Shown: positions 33,437 to 35,008 of the stretch, piece after piece
Layout: each line of letters opens with the position of its first letter
How positions within the stretch are numbered: position 1 is the first letter of the stretch
Assembly: GCF_001634885.1 (NCBI RefSeq)
Contig: NZ_LWEX01000571.1
Span: forward strand, 1-35,008
DNA length: 35,008 nt
Direction: 5' to 3'
DNA from: Sulfitobacter sp. HI0040
Lineage (GTDB): Bacteria > Pseudomonadota > Alphaproteobacteria > Rhodobacterales > Rhodobacteraceae
Program-made: the position numbers and the translations under genes
Notes under the pieces: model-generated
The model's database searches: none
Told to the model about the DNA's origin: nothing
Seen by the model: only the letters and a program-made list of their open reading frames with translations

Positions 33437-33491
33437 CGGACCTGGGGAACGCACAAAGCCCGATTGTAACGGGCAAAGGGAACAGCCGAAC

Positions 33492-33983
33492 GTGGCACGC
33501 AGGTTCAGAGGCGAAGGCGACCTGAAGGTCGACGCGAAGGGCAGGGTTTCGATCCCGGCCAACTTCCGCCGCGTGGTCGAAGCCTGCGATCCCGACTTCA
33601 ACAATGGCAATCTGGCGCGCTTCATCCTCGTATACGGGGACGAACGCCGCGACTACCTTGAGGCATTCACGATCGAGGCGATGGACGAGGTCGACGAGAA
33701 GATCGAGCGTCACCCCCGTGCCTCTCCCAAGCGCAAGGCCATGGAACGGCTCTATTCCCAGCAGGCGCTGGACATGACAATCGATGAAACCGGCCGCATC
33801 GTGCTGCCGGCCAAGCTGCGTGAAAAGATCGGGCTCGACGGGACGGTCTTCGTCGGCGCTTCGGGCGATACCTTCCAGATGTGGAAGCCCGAAACCTATG
33901 CGGCCCACGTCGCGGCCGAGGCGGACGCGGACGAAGACTTCGATCCCGATGTCGATCCCTCTCTCTATCTGGATGATCTATGA
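33492..33983 (+). CDS. mraZ: MraZ, transcriptional regulator of the dcw cluster
   Basis: 163 residues, a tandem SpoVT/AbrB-like protein that forms rings and binds DNA upstream of the division and cell-wall cluster. The two DNA-contacting repeats are visible: [17 protein letters not shown] near residue 11 and [18 protein letters not shown] near residue 97. A longish acidic C-terminal tail ([22 protein letters not shown]) is typical of the Rhodobacteraceae form. The start is GTG 33492 with AAAGGGA about ten bases upstream. The stop overlaps the rsmH start in ATGA, giving translational coupling. Putative target repeats lie at 33017-33040. Confidence 0.95.
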   Translation: MARRFRGEGDLKVDAKGRVSIPANFRRVVEACDPDFNNGNLARFILVYGDERRDYLEAFTIEAMDEVDEKIERHPRASPKRKAMERLYSQQALDMTIDETGRIVLPAKLREKIGLDGTVFVGASGDTFQMWKPETYAAHVAAEADADEDFDPDVDPSLYLDDL

Positions 33984-34960
33984 CTTCGGCGGACCAGACG
34001 GGCGACCATGTTCCCGTCCTTCTGGAACCGATCCTGCGCTATTGTGCACCCATCGAGGGCATCTGGCTGGACGGCACCTTTGGCGCGGGCGGCTATACCC
34101 GTGGCCTGCTGGAGGCCGGTGCCGCGCGGGTCATCGCGGTGGACCGCGATCCGCTGGCCTTCGAGATGGCCAGCGACTGGGCCGATGCCTATGGCGACCG
34201 GATCGACATGCGCCGCGGCGTGTTTTCCAGGCTGGACGAACAGGGATCGGACCTCGACGGGGTCGTTCTGGACCTCGGCGTTTCCTCCATGCAGCTTGAC
34301 CGGGCCGAACGCGGCTTTTCCTTCATGCGCGACGGCCCGCTCGACATGCGGATGAGCCAGGAAGGGCCATCGGCTGCCGATCTGGTGAACGGCGCGGAGG
34401 AAGAGGCGCTGGCGGATATTCTTTTTCACTACGGCGAAGAGCGGGCGAGCCGGCGCATCGCCCGTGCCATCGTCCGCGCGCGGGAAGACGCGCCGATCAC
34501 CCGCACCCTGCAGCTCGCCGAACTGGTGGAAGGCTGTCTGCCGCGCCAGAAACCGGGGCAGAGCCACCCCGCAACCCGCAGCTTTCAGGCTCTGCGCATT
34601 GCCGTGAATGACGAATACGAGGAATTGTTCGGCGGTCTCATGGCGGCCGAGCGGGCGTTGAAACCGGGCGGCCAGCTTGCGGTGGTGACCTTCCATTCGG
34701 TAGAGGACCGCATGGTCAAGCGCTTCCTCACCGCGCGCTCCGGCGGGGGCGGCAACGCGAACCGTTTTGCCCCCGAACGCGAACCGGAGGCGCCGCGCTT
34801 CCGGCTTGAACGGCGCAAGGCCATAGCACCCGACGCGCAGGAGCAGGAGCGCAACCCGCGCGCCCGCTCGGCCAAGCTGCGCATCGCCACCCGCACCGAC
34901 GCGCCTTCGGGCACCGTCGAGGCGTCATCCATCGGAATGCCACAGGTCAGGGGGATCTGA
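33980..34960 (+). CDS. rsmH: 16S rRNA m4C1402 methyltransferase RsmH (MraW)
   Basis: 326 residues; S-adenosylmethionine-dependent N4-methylation of C1402 in 16S rRNA. It opens [36 protein letters not shown], the SAM-binding GTFGAGG loop, followed by [51 protein letters not shown] and [18 protein letters not shown]. An inserted helical domain lies in the middle. The C-terminal segment is basic ([13 protein letters not shown]). It overlaps mraZ by four bases and precedes ftsL by four bases, the conserved dcw order. Confidence 0.97.
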   Translation: MTSADQTGDHVPVLLEPILRYCAPIEGIWLDGTFGAGGYTRGLLEAGAARVIAVDRDPLAFEMASDWADAYGDRIDMRRGVFSRLDEQGSDLDGVVLDLGVSSMQLDRAERGFSFMRDGPLDMRMSQEGPSAADLVNGAEEEALADILFHYGEERASRRIARAIVRAREDAPITRTLQLAELVEGCLPRQKPGQSHPATRSFQALRIAVNDEYEELFGGLMAAERALKPGGQLAVVTFHSVEDRMVKRFLTARSGGGGNANRFAPEREPEAPRFRLERRKAIAPDAQEQERNPRARSAKLRIATRTDAPSGTVEASSIGMPQVRGI

Positions 34961-34964
34961 GACC

Positions 34965-35008
34965 ATGCGAGCCGTTTTGTACATTCTCACCGCCCTTGGC
35001 GTCATCGG
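34965..35008 (+). CDS. ftsL: Start of ftsL (division protein), truncated by window edge
   Basis: ATG 34965 starts four bases after the rsmH stop. Fourteen codons remain: MRAVLYILTALGVI, which is the opening of a single membrane helix as expected for FtsL of Rhodobacteraceae. Identity rests mainly on position, since ftsL follows rsmH in nearly all dcw clusters. FtsL would join FtsB and FtsQ in the divisome. Confidence 0.75.
   Translation, partial: MRAVLYILTALGVI

Larger units (their letters stand above)
32768..33491. other. 724-bp regulatory region between the membrane protein and the dcw cluster
   Basis: No coding gene is supported. It contains an inverted repeat AATCGGCCA-AAAC-TGGCCGATT (32888-32909), a DnaA box (32989-32997), a TGGG repeat set fitting an MraZ box (33017-33040), an AT-rich block (about 33050-33150, likely promoter region) with TTTTGCCCTAT repeated at 33115 and 33155, CCCAT repeats (33189-33219), and then a leader with a strong terminator ending at 33436. 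Confidence 0.7.

Noticed and set aside
33050-33491. RNase P RNA, tmRNA, SRP RNA or 6S RNA upstream of mraZ
   Set aside because: I looked for their conserved cores and found none; the terminator and position fit an mraZ leader RNA better.

Overview
The window is a GC-rich (roughly 64%) stretch of alphaproteobacterial chromosome. Protein content and gene neighbours point to the family Rhodobacteraceae (Roseobacter group): a class I ketol-acid reductoisomerase, a UbiH-type hydroxylase, pyruvate carboxylase, the start of the dcw division cluster, and above all a DUF1127 gene followed by CCUCCUCCC-loop RNA hairpins, an arrangement known from Rhodobacter sphaeroides. I see no transposase, integrase, phage gene, CRISPR array, tRNA or rRNA. 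It reads as core genome with small accessory modules.

Layout. 1-4445: 3' part of glyS and a PPDK-like PEP protein whose ATP-grasp half is degenerate. 4577-8625: SleB-type cell-wall hydrolase, then the tightly packed folB-folP-glmM run (folate and cell-wall precursor synthesis); folB carries an extra C-terminal domain. 8638-10738: DMT transporter and ilvC on the minus strand, with two hairpins between them. 10881-12971: two overlapping Lrp/AsnC regulators and a class V aminotransferase, converging on ubiH and a HAD pyrimidine nucleotidase. 14919-17502: a GntR regulator overlapping tail-to-tail with a membrane glycosyltransferase that has an N-terminal MshEN-like (c-di-GMP-type) domain. 17600-21378: carA, a LysR / cupin / small membrane protein module with a palindrome in the divergent promoter, and a GatB/YqeY protein. 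21395-26769: DUF2244 protein, pyruvate carboxylase, FMN-dependent alpha-hydroxy-acid dehydrogenase. 26899-29933: UvrD/PcrA helicase and a BLUF blue-light photoreceptor.

29980-30790 is the most unusual part. A 71-residue DUF1127 protein on the minus strand is followed by four stem-loops that each present a CCUCCUCCC-type loop; the last has a U-tract and acts as terminator. Two further hairpins of the same kind lie upstream of the gene. This matches the CcsR or cuckoo RNA family and its partner CcaF1 of R. sphaeroides, but with hairpins on both sides.

30894-35008: Mrp/ApbC Fe-S carrier, a six-helix membrane protein of unknown function, then a 720-bp regulatory region ahead of mraZ-rsmH-ftsL. 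That region holds two 10-bp-spaced TGGG repeats that fit an MraZ box, a perfect DnaA box, and a strong intrinsic terminator 61 bp before mraZ. The terminator implies an UpsM-like attenuated leader RNA controlling entry into the dcw cluster.
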